44,375 nucleotides of DNA, from assembly GCA_949283655.1 (NCBI GenBank), contig CASDTH010000002.1, positions 1 to 44,375 on the forward strand, written 5' to 3'. The notes under the pieces are model-generated. The model had not been told where the DNA came from. It saw only the letters and a list, made by a program, of their open reading frames with translations, and did no database searches. This DNA comes from an uncultured bacterium (GTDB taxonomy: Bacteria > Bacillota > Clostridia > Oscillospirales > Acutalibacteraceae). Below, in pieces: positions 7,538-15,260 of the stretch. Numbering within the stretch: the stretch's first letter is position 1; every line of letters starts with the position of its first letter. The translations under genes were made by a program, and so were the position numbers.

Positions 7538-8473
7538 TCAGCCAATCAGCACGTCTGTATAAATCATGCAATGATCAGATGGAATCCGCCCATTGACCAG
7601 ATCGGTCACCACGCGGTAAACCATCGGCTTCACCGTATCCTCTGTGACAAACAGGAAGTCGATCGGGAGCTTATCCTCCAGCCCTTCCATGTCAAAGCCG
7701 TTGAAGGTACCCATGCTCATGGTATCCGGCGCGAGATATTTGCTGTCGCCCAGCACAGCGGTCATTTCGTTGTAAACGGCTGTGCCTTCGGCCGCGTTAA
7801 AATCTCCTGTGCAAACCGTGGGCAGGCCCAGCTCTGCAACCTTATCCAGAAGGAGCCGAACGCTGTTCTGCCTCGCCTGCTCGCCAACATGATCTAAGTG
7901 TGTGTTGACATGCGCATAGCACTCGCCAGTTTCCTTATTGCGCAGCACTGCCCAAGTACAAATCCGGTTAAGCGCCGCATCCCACCCGATAGAGGGGCGC
8001 TCCGGCGTTTCGGACAGCCAGAATGTGCCGGAATCGACCACATCATACTTATCGCTGCGGTAAAAAATGGCGGAAAACTCATCAAAGATATAGCCATCCC
8101 GGCTGATGCCCACGTAATCATAAGCCGGTAGGGCCGCCTTAATTGCCAGCAGCCACCCGGCGTGCGCCTCCTGCACGCCAAAGGAATCCGGTGCATATTT
8201 CTCGATAGTTTGCGTGACTGCCCCGATCCGGAAGAGCATAAAATTGCTGCCCTCGCCCGCTGTCTGCACATTGAAGCTCGCCACGCGCACTGCGCCGGGA
8301 TAGACTGCAACCTCCGCCTGCGGCGGCTGCGCCACATCCGGCAGGATGCCCTCCGGCAACTTTACAAATCCTCCTGTTGCAACGGAAAGCAGCGCGCTGA
8401 AGGAAAGAATCAGCGCAATCACCTTGTTCACACACCAGCGTCTTAATACCTGCAATGCCTGCATTTTCTTCAC
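7538..8473 (-). CDS. Membrane-anchored endonuclease/exonuclease/phosphatase (EEP) family protein
   Basis: The 311-residue protein starts with a positively charged segment and a hydrophobic helix (about 17-34), so it is exported or membrane-anchored. The rest is an EEP fold like DNase I, sphingomyelinases and inositol phosphatases. Its motifs are SFNVQT (Asn68), FGVQEAH (metal-binding Glu102), THLDH, CTGDFN and a terminal SDHCMIY, the full catalytic set. The substrate could be a phosphodiester in nucleic acid, lipid or sugar. It lies in tandem with a second, soluble EEP protein upstream on the same strand. The two share motifs such as FWLSETPERPS and are clearly paralogues. Confidence 0.88.
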   Translation of the reverse strand: MKKMQALQVLRRWCVNKVIALILSFSALLSVATGGFVKLPEGILPDVAQPPQAEVAVYPGAVRVASFNVQTAGEGSNFMLFRIGAVTQTIEKYAPDSFGVQEAHAGWLLAIKAALPAYDYVGISRDGYIFDEFSAIFYRSDKYDVVDSGTFWLSETPERPSIGWDAALNRICTWAVLRNKETGECYAHVNTHLDHVGEQARQNSVRLLLDKVAELGLPTVCTGDFNAAEGTAVYNEMTAVLGDSKYLAPDTMSMGTFNGFDMEGLEDKLPIDFLFVTEDTVKPMVYRVVTDLVNGRIPSDHCMIYTDVLIG

Positions 8474-8499
8474 CCTTTCCTATATTTTCATCTTATTTA

Positions 8500-8517
8500 G
8501 CGCCTGCATGCAGGCGC
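8500..8517. repeat. 18-bp perfect palindrome between the two EEP genes
   Basis: GCGCCTGCATGCAGGCGC is an uninterrupted palindrome. It lies 27 bp upstream of the start of the downstream EEP gene and has no T tract on either strand. It may be a protein-binding site or an intercistronic mRNA structure. Confidence 0.5.
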
Positions 8518-8555
8518 CGAATTTCAGATAAAATAGCCTCCTGCCCTGAAAACAT

Positions 8556-9341
8556 TCATTTTGTATCCGCCCTCTGGAGCATATCCGCATAAACCGCATA
8601 GTGATCCGACGCCAGACGGCCGTGCACGCGGTGATTCACCACACGGTAAACCTGCGGAGCAAAACCCTCCTTTGTGACAAAGATAAAATCAATCGGGCTT
8701 TTCCCAGTCATCCGCAGCGGGTGATAGCCGTGATAGGTACCGCTGGACATTCGCTCCGCCGCGAGATATTTCGCATCCCCAATCGGCCCATCATTCAGCA
8801 AGCGATAGACTGCGCTGCCCTCCTTCACATTGAAATCCCCTGTGCATACCGCCGGCATGGAGAGAGCGAGCAGCCTCTCCCGCACCAGCTTGGCTCCTTC
8901 CACCTGTGCCTGTGCGCCAATATGATCCAGATGGGTATTTACATGTGCATAGCACGCGCCCGTTTCCCGATTGCGCAGCACCACCCAGGTGCACACGCGG
9001 GGAAAGGCACCATCCCACCCCTTGGAGGGGCGCTCCGGCGTTTCAGACAGCCAAAAGTTTCCAGAATCCGCTAGCTCATACCGGTCACGGCGGTAAAATA
9101 CCGGGGTGAATTCCCCGCCATGCGCGCCGTCCTCCCGGCCTACGCCGACCCAACCGTATTCCGGCAGGCCCGCAGTAAGATACTCCATCCACTCCCAACG
9201 CGCCTCCTGCAAGCCGAAGGAATCTGGCTGCGCGGTACGCAGCGTTTCAATCACCAGCGGGGCACGGCTTTTCGCCGAATGCAGCCCCTTGCCACCATAA
9301 CGGACGTTAAAGGATAAAATACGTATTGATGTTCTCTCCAC
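8556..9341 (-). CDS. Soluble endonuclease/exonuclease/phosphatase (EEP) family protein
   Basis: The 261-residue cytoplasmic protein is a paralogue of the adjacent membrane-anchored one. It has SFNVRYGG (metal/phosphate-binding Asn), FGLQEARWEW (metal-binding Glu), THLDHIG, CTGDFN and SDHYAVY. It lacks the signal anchor. I chose GTG 9341 since AAGGGGG lies six bases upstream and the EEP domain begins right after. The longer frame from 9416 adds 25 Arg-rich residues without a ribosome site. Tandem duplication with change of location suggests one enzyme works inside and the other outside on a related phosphodiester. The substrate is not visible from sequence. Confidence 0.87.
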   Translation of the reverse strand: MERTSIRILSFNVRYGGKGLHSAKSRAPLVIETLRTAQPDSFGLQEARWEWMEYLTAGLPEYGWVGVGREDGAHGGEFTPVFYRRDRYELADSGNFWLSETPERPSKGWDGAFPRVCTWVVLRNRETGACYAHVNTHLDHIGAQAQVEGAKLVRERLLALSMPAVCTGDFNVKEGSAVYRLLNDGPIGDAKYLAAERMSSGTYHGYHPLRMTGKSPIDFIFVTKEGFAPQVYRVVNHRVHGRLASDHYAVYADMLQRADTK

Positions 9342-9449
9342 AAAAGCTCCCCCTTTTCCCTGCGGATTGGGAAGCGCCACGCGCTCCCTCACACGCTTTT
9401 CACATCTTTCCTGCACGCGTATTCCGCACTCTCTGCGCAGGTAACCTTA

Positions 9450-11816
9450 TTATTTTCTGCGGTTAGCGCGCGCCAGCTCTCGTTCCGCCTTTTTCTGCGC
9501 ATGGCGGGCTGCTTCCTCCGCCTCCCGCTTCGCTTCCTCTGCATCCGCGCGGGCCTTCGCCTCATCATACATGGCGGCAATTTCATCATAGTGCTTATAA
9601 TTCTCTTCTTGAATCAACAAGCGCTTTGCCTCCAGATATGGCTTCGCCGCCCGGTGATACAGGGAGTTCTCATTGGTTGCCTCTTTGATTTTCGTGCGGA
9701 TCTTCGCGCGCTCCAGCTTAATGCGCTGCACTTCGTGCTTCGCCTGCTGAATGGCCTCCCGATCCTTGCTATCCTTGGCCTCAAACTGCTTATGAAACGC
9801 ATCCTCCAGCTCGGCCTCCAGGCGGTCCTCCTCCGCAAACAGGCGGTCAAACACAGTGGCGTCAAACTCCACAATGCCATTGGGATAGTGCTTAAGGATC
9901 ATCCGCTTGGAATACAGCCGCTTGCGCGCCTGCTCAATAGCAGCCTTACGGTAAAGCTTCTCCTCCTCCGTGCCCTTGGGCAGCGCCCGCGCCTGCGAGA
10001 GGATAGCCGGATCTACATTGACCAAGTTGGAAAGGCCGGCCGCGTAAATTTCACGCGCTACACGCACCTGCTCCTGAACCTCGAGCGTATTAAACTTATT
10101 CATCTCGTCAATAACAAAACGGGAAATCTCAATCATTCGGTTATGTTCAATCGCGGCTTTGCGCTCCTTCTTCGCTTTACGGGCCGCTGTGCGGCCGCCC
10201 GTTTTCTTCGCCTGGCGGATGGCGTCCTTCGTCTCCGGCAGAGGCTCTTCCGCGACATACCTGCGTGCCTCATTCACCAGATCAATCGTCTCCACAAGCC
10301 CACTGTCCGACAGGGCGTTGTTACCGTAATCCTCAAACAAAGCGCGCACCTTCAGCACGTTGACCATGCCGCGCTGCTTGGTCTCCGTCAGGTCATAGAA
10401 GAAATACGGCACCACATTCATCACCGCGCCAAAGACGCCGAGCCCAACAAGCACTGCAAAGGCGCTGACAAAGATATCGCGGTTATACAGCACGTCATAC
10501 GCATTGGTGTAGCCCATAGCCACCGCATTTTCTGTGGTGATACCCAGCGCTTCATACACGGCGGGCAGCACACCGCTGGTCACCATCGTGATCGCGCTGC
10601 CGATCAGGCCGACGGCAGCAAACATGCCATCGATCCGCTCGCCGGAAACATATTGCTGGTAATCGCGGATATCACCCTGGATGCTGGGGTTGAGCACGTT
10701 GGCAAACGAATTGGCAAGGCCGTTCATCCACATGCAAATCAGGATCAGCCAGATGCCCAGGCTCGGGTCGATATTCACAACGACCGGATAGATCATGGCA
10801 ATGAAAAAGATGTTTAAGATATTGGTAAAAACCAAGACGCGCTTTTTGCCGAATTTACGGATGGCCCAAGGCGCCATCAGCATGCCCCAGAGAGCGGAAT
10901 TGCCCTGAAGCGTGGTGATCAAAGCGTATTGCCCCTCTGTGCAGGCGTGCTGATACTGGTAAATCCACTGCAAAATCGTGCCGTAGGAATTCTCCAAAAA
11001 GCCCAGCCATCCGGCCAGAGAGATAATCCAGAAATATTTATTCTTCGCCACGGCGCGCAGCGCATCCATAAATTTAATCTGGACAACGTGCGTTTTCGCC
11101 TGAATGATTTTTTCCTGCGTGTTGGCATAAACCAAAATCACCAGCAGAATACCGATAATCAGCATAGGCGGATAGGCAAAGCGGTAGAGCTTCATATCCG
11201 TCATATCGCCGTTCGTCAAGAACTTGGCCGCCAGCGGCATGACGATGCCGGTGATGGAAGGCGCGATGGAATAAATAACTGCTTTCACAGCGGAAACATC
11301 CGTTCGCTCCTGCGTGTTGGGTGAAAGCACATAGATCAGATTTTCATAGGAATCATAGAAAAAGCTGAAGAAAAACTGGAAGCCGATGTTAAACAGCAAC
11401 ACGGTCAGCATCCGCATATTCATGGACATCTGCTCATAGGGCATCCACACAAAGCCGATTGCGAGCAGCACAGTCGGCACGCCCATCACCAGCAGCCAGG
11501 GGCGGTATTTACCCTTTCGACTGCGGGTATTATCGATGATATTGGCGCGCACCGCCGTCAATGGGAAACTGGATGCGACGGAAATCAGATAGAGCATATA
11601 GATCTTGGTCGGTTCAATACCGATCGCGTTGCCGATGATAAAGTTGCCAACCGAAAGCTGCAGCGCCCAGATGATGACGATCACAAAATAGGCGCCGATC
11701 CCGCCTACGCTGTAGGCGGCAATTTCCTTGAAGGGCATATACTTCCCCGCAGGCGGTTTCTTCCAGTACACTTTTAAATCCGATAAAAGGCTTCCGACAG
11801 TTTGTTTCAGCTGCAA
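9450..11816 (-). CDS. GPH/MFS-type transporter with long C-terminal coiled-coil domain
   Basis: Residues about 30-480 are a 12-helix transporter of the glycoside-pentoside-hexuronide (GPH) cation symporter group. Marks include the cytoplasmic motif IIDNTRSRKGKYRPWLL after helix 2 and the repeated core of that family. About 300 further residues follow the last helix; they are very rich in Lys, Glu, Ala and Arg with heptad periodicity (KEATNENSLYHRAAKPYLEA, EEAKREAEEAARHAQKKAER), so a long soluble coiled coil. The normal family length is about 450-500. I chose TTG 11816 because GGGGTG lies six bases upstream; TTG 11831 is in frame but lacks a ribosome site. A strong promoter precedes it. Substrate unknown, likely a glycoside. 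Confidence 0.85.
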   Translation of the reverse strand: MQLKQTVGSLLSDLKVYWKKPPAGKYMPFKEIAAYSVGGIGAYFVIVIIWALQLSVGNFIIGNAIGIEPTKIYMLYLISVASSFPLTAVRANIIDNTRSRKGKYRPWLLVMGVPTVLLAIGFVWMPYEQMSMNMRMLTVLLFNIGFQFFFSFFYDSYENLIYVLSPNTQERTDVSAVKAVIYSIAPSITGIVMPLAAKFLTNGDMTDMKLYRFAYPPMLIIGILLVILVYANTQEKIIQAKTHVVQIKFMDALRAVAKNKYFWIISLAGWLGFLENSYGTILQWIYQYQHACTEGQYALITTLQGNSALWGMLMAPWAIRKFGKKRVLVFTNILNIFFIAMIYPVVVNIDPSLGIWLILICMWMNGLANSFANVLNPSIQGDIRDYQQYVSGERIDGMFAAVGLIGSAITMVTSGVLPAVYEALGITTENAVAMGYTNAYDVLYNRDIFVSAFAVLVGLGVFGAVMNVVPYFFYDLTETKQRGMVNVLKVRALFEDYGNNALSDSGLVETIDLVNEARRYVAEEPLPETKDAIRQAKKTGGRTAARKAKKERKAAIEHNRMIEISRFVIDEMNKFNTLEVQEQVRVAREIYAAGLSNLVNVDPAILSQARALPKGTEEEKLYRKAAIEQARKRLYSKRMILKHYPNGIVEFDATVFDRLFAEEDRLEAELEDAFHKQFEAKDSKDREAIQQAKHEVQRIKLERAKIRTKIKEATNENSLYHRAAKPYLEAKRLLIQEENYKHYDEIAAMYDEAKARADAEEAKREAEEAARHAQKKAERELARANRRK

Positions 11817-11861
11817 TTTTTTCACCCCCAAACGATACAGCTTATTATTGAAATTAGCTAA

Positions 11862-11890
11862 ATTATAACGCTTGTTTCCTAATTATTCAA
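11862..11890 (-). promoter_or_regulatory. Promoter of the GPH transporter
   Basis: On the minus strand TTGAAT (11885-11890) and a perfect TATAAT (11862-11867) are spaced by 17 bp, ending 46 bp before the likely TTG start. Confidence 0.85.
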
Positions 11891-12169
11891 GCATTTAACC
11901 GACATTTGTCTAGAAAATAGCGTTTCATTTTCAGCCTGCTAGCCCTTCAGCATTACTTACACGGAGATATGCTTCCCCTCCCCCGCTCCGGCGGGGAGTC
12001 TGCTTTCGCTCAAAGCAGCGCAAAAAGGCCGCGTTGCAAAACGCAGCCTTCCGAATGTTTGTTATAACCACTATAATCTTGCTTGAGGTGCGGCCATGGG
12101 GTTTTGTTTGAATTTTTAATGAGTACCTGATTGCGTTGTACACGCGTTCATTCTCCTGCTTCTGCAAGA

Positions 12170-12475
12170 GAACCAGCATCGGCGTACAGGGGGAAGCAGC
12201 GCCGCCCGGCAGGCTCAGGCGGGCGCTCGCTGCGTTCTCGGGCACGGCAGGGCGGGCGGCCCGGCCGCGCCCTGCGGCCTTGCGATCCTCTCGCCTGAGC
12301 TGCCGGAGCGGTCCTGTGGAGTTTTCAGCCCATGGCCGTGATTCTGGCAAGGCAGACGACGCAGCTTTCCTTGATGGAACGCAAGGAGGATAACGCAGCC
12401 AGGGGCGCGGCCATGGCGCTGAAAACCGCTGTTGCCCCCTGTGCACCGATGCGAGAAGAGAAGCAGCCGGGGGCT
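12170..12475. repeat. Nested imperfect inverted repeats
   Basis: The sequence around 12175-12202 (CATCGGCGTACAGGGGGAAG...) reappears in reverse complement at 12427-12450 (CATCGGTGCACAGGGGGCAA on the minus strand). Inside, 12321-12340 (GTTTTCAGCCCATGGCCGTG) is nearly the reverse complement of 12406-12426. The nesting suggests a long folded RNA or the two ends of a palindromic element. Confidence 0.55.
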
Positions 12476-12548
12476 TCGCCCCTCGACCCCGCGCACGGCC
12501 AACGGCGGCACTGGTATGCTTTTAAATCCCTTTGATGTGTTCGGCGAG

Positions 12549-12721
12549 GCGCACAAAAACTCGACCGCTCACGCGGTCTCAAATAGTTTGTGCGCTCGCT
12601 TGCCTGCAAGCAGGCAAGTCCCCTCACGAGCCCGCCGGGAGTTTGCGGAGCCTGCCGCCGCTGGCCTACTGGTAGAGAGTTCCTCAGAGCAAGACTGAAG
12701 GTCCCGGGAGGTTTCTCCCGG
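12549..12721. ncRNA. Candidate structured RNA with three stacked hairpins
   Basis: Hairpin 1 has a 9-bp outer stem (12549-12557 with 12587-12595) and an inner 6-bp GACCGC/GCGGTC stem with a TCAC loop (12563-12578). Hairpin 2 is an 8-bp perfect stem with a CAAG loop (12599-12618). Hairpin 3 is a 7-bp stem CCGGGAG/CTCCCGG with a GTTT loop (12704-12721). I know no named RNA family with this layout, and the strand is undecided. The call is a hypothesis from folding by eye. Confidence 0.35.
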
Positions 12722-12775
12722 AGCCCGCAAGTTGTTTGGAGCCTCAAACGTAACGATAGACCCAGAAGGCAAGCT

Positions 12776-12945
12776 GGATATTAGACGATAGATATTGGAT
12801 TGTAGATGAGATTACCGCCAAGCCCAGCCTCAGAGGAAGAATGTGAAAAACTCTATCCTCTCAAGCGCTTCCTGTTGCCGCTGCTGAGGCAATTATTTCC
12901 GGCTTCCATGTCTGGCGTCTAACGTCTGAAATCTGATGTCTGAAT
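12776..12945. repeat. Two opposed arrays of degenerate 7-base units
   Basis: 12908-12945 reads as consecutive 7-mers of the type GTCTGAA: GTCTGGC, GTCTAAC, GTCTGAA, ATCTGAT, GTCTGAA. At 12776-12815 the complementary type (TTAGACG, ATAGATA, TTGGATT, GTAGATG) occurs, so the two arrays face each other. Between them a GCCTCAG/CTGAGGC pair could close a stem. The oxidoreductase ribosome site follows directly. Confidence 0.55.
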
Positions 12946-12974
12946 TTATTTGGAACGGAAAAGAGGAGAAATCA

Positions 12975-13970
12975 ATGCGAATTGGAATCATCGGCACCAG
13001 TGCCATCGCCGGGCATTTTATCACCGGCGCGCGCCTGGCGGGCGGGATTGAGATCGCCGCTGTCTATTCCCGGAGGGCGGAAACAGGGGAGGCATTTGCA
13101 CACGCTTGGGAGATTCCGCTTGTTTACACCCGGCTCGGCGATCTGGCCCAAAGCGCGGCGGTGGATGCGGTTTATATTGCGAGCCCAAATGTGTTCCATT
13201 ATCCGCAGAGCAAGCAAATGCTGGAGAGTGGCAAGCATGTGCTGTGTGAAAAGCCCATTGTCACCGCACCAGAGCAGTTTGAGCAGCTGCATGCGTTGGC
13301 AGAGGAGCGAGGCCTCATCTATATGGAGGCGATTATGATGCGCTATTTGCCCGCGCGGGAATCGCTGCACCGTGCTGTTGCAGAGCTTGGGCGCGTGACC
13401 ACCGCTCGCTTTGATTTTTCGCAGCTCTCCTCGCGCTATCCGGCTCTGCTGCGCGGGGAACTGCCCAATATTTTTAACCCGGCTATGGCGGCGGGGGGCC
13501 TGATGGATCTGGGTGTTTACTGTGTGTATCCGGCAGTGGATTTGTTCGGTGAACCGGAGGGCGTGCGCGCTTCGGCAGGCTTCCTCTCCACCGGGGCGGA
13601 CGGGTTTGGCAGCGCCTGCCTCTCCTATTCGGAGCGGGAGGTGCTGCTCTCCTGGTCAAAGATCGGGCAGGGCTATACCGGGTCGGAGATTTTAGGCGAC
13701 CGGGGCAGTATAACCATCCGCTCCATCTCTATGCTCACGGGCATGGAGCTTCACCTGGCGGATGGGACGCATCGTATGCTCTGCGGTGCGCTTGACAAGG
13801 CCGCGGCCATGTGTGGGGAGGCAAAGGCATTTCGACGCTTTGTGCAGGCACAGGAGCAGCACCGTGCGTCCTATGAGCAGGTGTCGGCTCTGACTAGCCG
13901 GGTGTGCCGCGTGATGGAGCGCATCCGCCGCGAGGTAGGGATTTCATTTGAAATGCAGGAAAGGCTGTGA
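12975..13970 (+). CDS. Gfo/Idh/MocA-family NAD(P)-dependent oxidoreductase
   Basis: The 331-residue protein begins with a Rossmann fold (MRIGIIGTSAIAGHFI, a variant GxxGxxxxG dinucleotide motif). It has the family's EKP motif in HVLCEKPIV, whose Lys is catalytic in this family, and the C-terminal substrate domain with GGLMDLGVYCVYP, where Asp and Tyr take part in catalysis. Such enzymes oxidise or reduce sugars, inositols or other polyols. GAGGAGAAATCA precedes ATG 12975; the in-frame start at 12936 adds 13 residues but has no ribosome site. Substrate unknown. It is separated from the convergent MBL gene by a 16-bp perfect hairpin. Confidence 0.92.
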   Translation: MRIGIIGTSAIAGHFITGARLAGGIEIAAVYSRRAETGEAFAHAWEIPLVYTRLGDLAQSAAVDAVYIASPNVFHYPQSKQMLESGKHVLCEKPIVTAPEQFEQLHALAEERGLIYMEAIMMRYLPARESLHRAVAELGRVTTARFDFSQLSSRYPALLRGELPNIFNPAMAAGGLMDLGVYCVYPAVDLFGEPEGVRASAGFLSTGADGFGSACLSYSEREVLLSWSKIGQGYTGSEILGDRGSITIRSISMLTGMELHLADGTHRMLCGALDKAAAMCGEAKAFRRFVQAQEQHRASYEQVSALTSRVCRVMERIRREVGISFEMQERL

Positions 13971-14001
13971 AACGCCCGCCGTGTTTTTTGAGGGAAATGT
14001 G

Positions 14002-14044
14002 AATCTCCCTGTGTGGAACTTTGAGGCTTCCACACAGGGAGATT
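14002..14044. terminator. Bidirectional terminator, 16-bp perfect stem
   Basis: AATCTCCCTGTGTGGA (14002-14017) pairs perfectly with 14029-14044 around an 11-nt loop, followed by TTTTG on the plus side. It lies between the oxidoreductase (plus) and MBL hydrolase (minus) stop codons, only three bases from the latter. Confidence 0.85.
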
Positions 14045-14047
14045 TTG

Positions 14048-14875
14048 CTATCTCAGTGGGATACGATCGCCGGTGTGAATCACGTGAAATCGCTCCCCCA
14101 GCGCCTGTTGCAAAATTTGGCAAGGTGTCTCGCCGGTGCAGTGGCAGGTTACAAAGCGGGTTGGGTAGGCGGCAAGGCGCTGTGCCAGCTCTTCCAGCGC
14201 TTCCGGCGGCATACAGTTCCCTGTGCGGGGGCTTGTCAGGTGCATGCCGCCAATCACCATATCGGGCGCCTTGCCGAGCAACGCTTTGTATTCTGCAAGA
14301 ATGTTGAGGATCCCGCAATGCCCGCAGCCGGAAAAAAGCAGGCTGAGGCCGCCGGCGTCAACCGCCAAATATTGCTCGTGACAAAAGTCATCCGGGAGGT
14401 ACGTATCCCCCTCCCGCTTGAGCAGGTTCCCATTGGTTGCCGGCCAAAACTGGCGTTGCGCTACGCCGGAAAACAGAAATAGCTCTTCATCGATGCGCAG
14501 GTTACGGGCAACGAAACGGATTTGTGGGTGTGTGCGCAGGGCGCGATCCAGCCCGATTTCATGGATCGTGCCTCCGGAGCTGGAATAATGGCTCTCGAAT
14601 GCCCGCTGCTGTACATAGACATTCGCCTGCCGGTTGCAGGCCAGAAAACGGCGTAAGCCTCCACCGTGGTCATTGTGACCATGAGAGATGATCACGGTGT
14701 CTACCCGTTTTAAATCAATGCCCAACGTTGCTGCATTCTGTTCAAAAAGCGCGCTTGCGCCCACATCAAATAACAACCCGTGGCGCCCGGTTTCCAGGTA
14801 AAAGCTCAGGCCGTGTTCCCACCCCAGCCCGGCAGAGGAACCGGGCGTATCCTCCACGAGGTTTCTCAAAAGCAT
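14048..14875 (-). CDS. MBL-fold metallo-hydrolase (COG1237-type)
   Basis: The 275-residue soluble protein is a metallo-beta-lactamase fold hydrolase. It shows the metal motif SHGHNDHGGGL (HxHxDH), a downstream His in FSGCGHCGI, GGMHLTS and a terminal His in HTGD. The order and spacing match COG1237, which includes the archaeal enzyme annotated as a 7,8-dihydropterin-6-methyl-4-(beta-D-ribofuranosyl)-aminobenzene-5'-phosphate synthase. That exact activity is not likely in Clostridia, so the substrate is open. An AAAGGGG sequence lies 14 bases upstream of ATG 14875. It stands alone. Confidence 0.88.
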   Translation of the reverse strand: MLLRNLVEDTPGSSAGLGWEHGLSFYLETGRHGLLFDVGASALFEQNAATLGIDLKRVDTVIISHGHNDHGGGLRRFLACNRQANVYVQQRAFESHYSSSGGTIHEIGLDRALRTHPQIRFVARNLRIDEELFLFSGVAQRQFWPATNGNLLKREGDTYLPDDFCHEQYLAVDAGGLSLLFSGCGHCGILNILAEYKALLGKAPDMVIGGMHLTSPRTGNCMPPEALEELAQRLAAYPTRFVTCHCTGETPCQILQQALGERFHVIHTGDRIPLR

Positions 14876-15260
14876 TAGCTGGATGCGCCCCTTTCTTGTG
14901 TGATTGTATGCCTGCGGCTCTGTTGTTTATCGCTCAGAGAAATGCGACTTGCGCAGAGAGGGCGTGACAGTATCCGCCGGATTAGGCTGCACACAGTTCC
15001 GGCTTTTATTATATCTAAAAAAATGCTGCGCCGCAATCCACCGGCGCAAACAATGCCAGAGGGAAGCAGTCCGCTTCAGCGCGCGATGGGAGCGGGTGGT
15101 CCTACCGCACAGAATATTTTCACGCGCTGCCTGGTATGCAAACGCGATTGCATTTTTAGCCCCGCCATGCTACACTGAAAAAGCAATGCCGTTTCCTCCA
15201 ACAGGAGGTGAGAGGTGCGAGTGGCACGTTAAGCGGTGCTTATCAGAAGGGGGTATCGTC
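14876..15260. other. Intergenic region between divergent MBL and nnr genes
   Basis: About 385 bp without a supported gene. The long frame entering nnr from 14904 is open but has no ribosome site and does not match the family's N-terminus. The nnr promoter (15148-15176) is the only clear signal. Confidence 0.6.
15148..15176 (+). promoter_or_regulatory. Promoter of nnr
   Basis: TTGCAT (15148-15153) and TACACT (15171-15176) are 17 bp apart, 85 bp upstream of the nnr start. It is a reasonable sigma-A promoter. Confidence 0.6.

Larger units (their letters stand above)
11891..12974. other. 1.1-kb gene-free, hairpin-rich region
   Basis: No ORF here has a ribosome site, family motif or consistent codon use. 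Instead the stretch is GC-rich and densely structured. 12012-12050 holds a hairpin-like repeat. 12170-12475 holds nested imperfect inverted repeats. 12549-12721 has three stable hairpins in a row. 12776-12945 has two arrays of degenerate 7-base units. It may be a structured RNA, a decayed repeat element, or both. Both flanking genes point away from it: the transporter on minus and the oxidoreductase on plus. Confidence 0.6.

Noticed and set aside
9501..10817. 438-residue plus-strand frame antisense to the GPH transporter
   Set aside because: The opposite strand encodes a clear membrane transporter with a strong promoter; the plus frame has no recognisable domain.
12136..12747. Several frames of 65-140 residues on both strands in the hairpin-rich region
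   Set aside because: No ribosome sites, no domain, many Arg/Gly/Ala repeats dictated by GC-rich inverted repeats. Treated as non-coding.
12776..12945. Possible CRISPR array
   Set aside because: The repeat unit is only 7 bases, units are degenerate and there are no spacers or cas genes.
14904..15260. N-terminal extension of nnr
   Set aside because: The family starts at 15261 with a good ribosome site, and the promoter at 15148-15176 lies inside the would-be extension.
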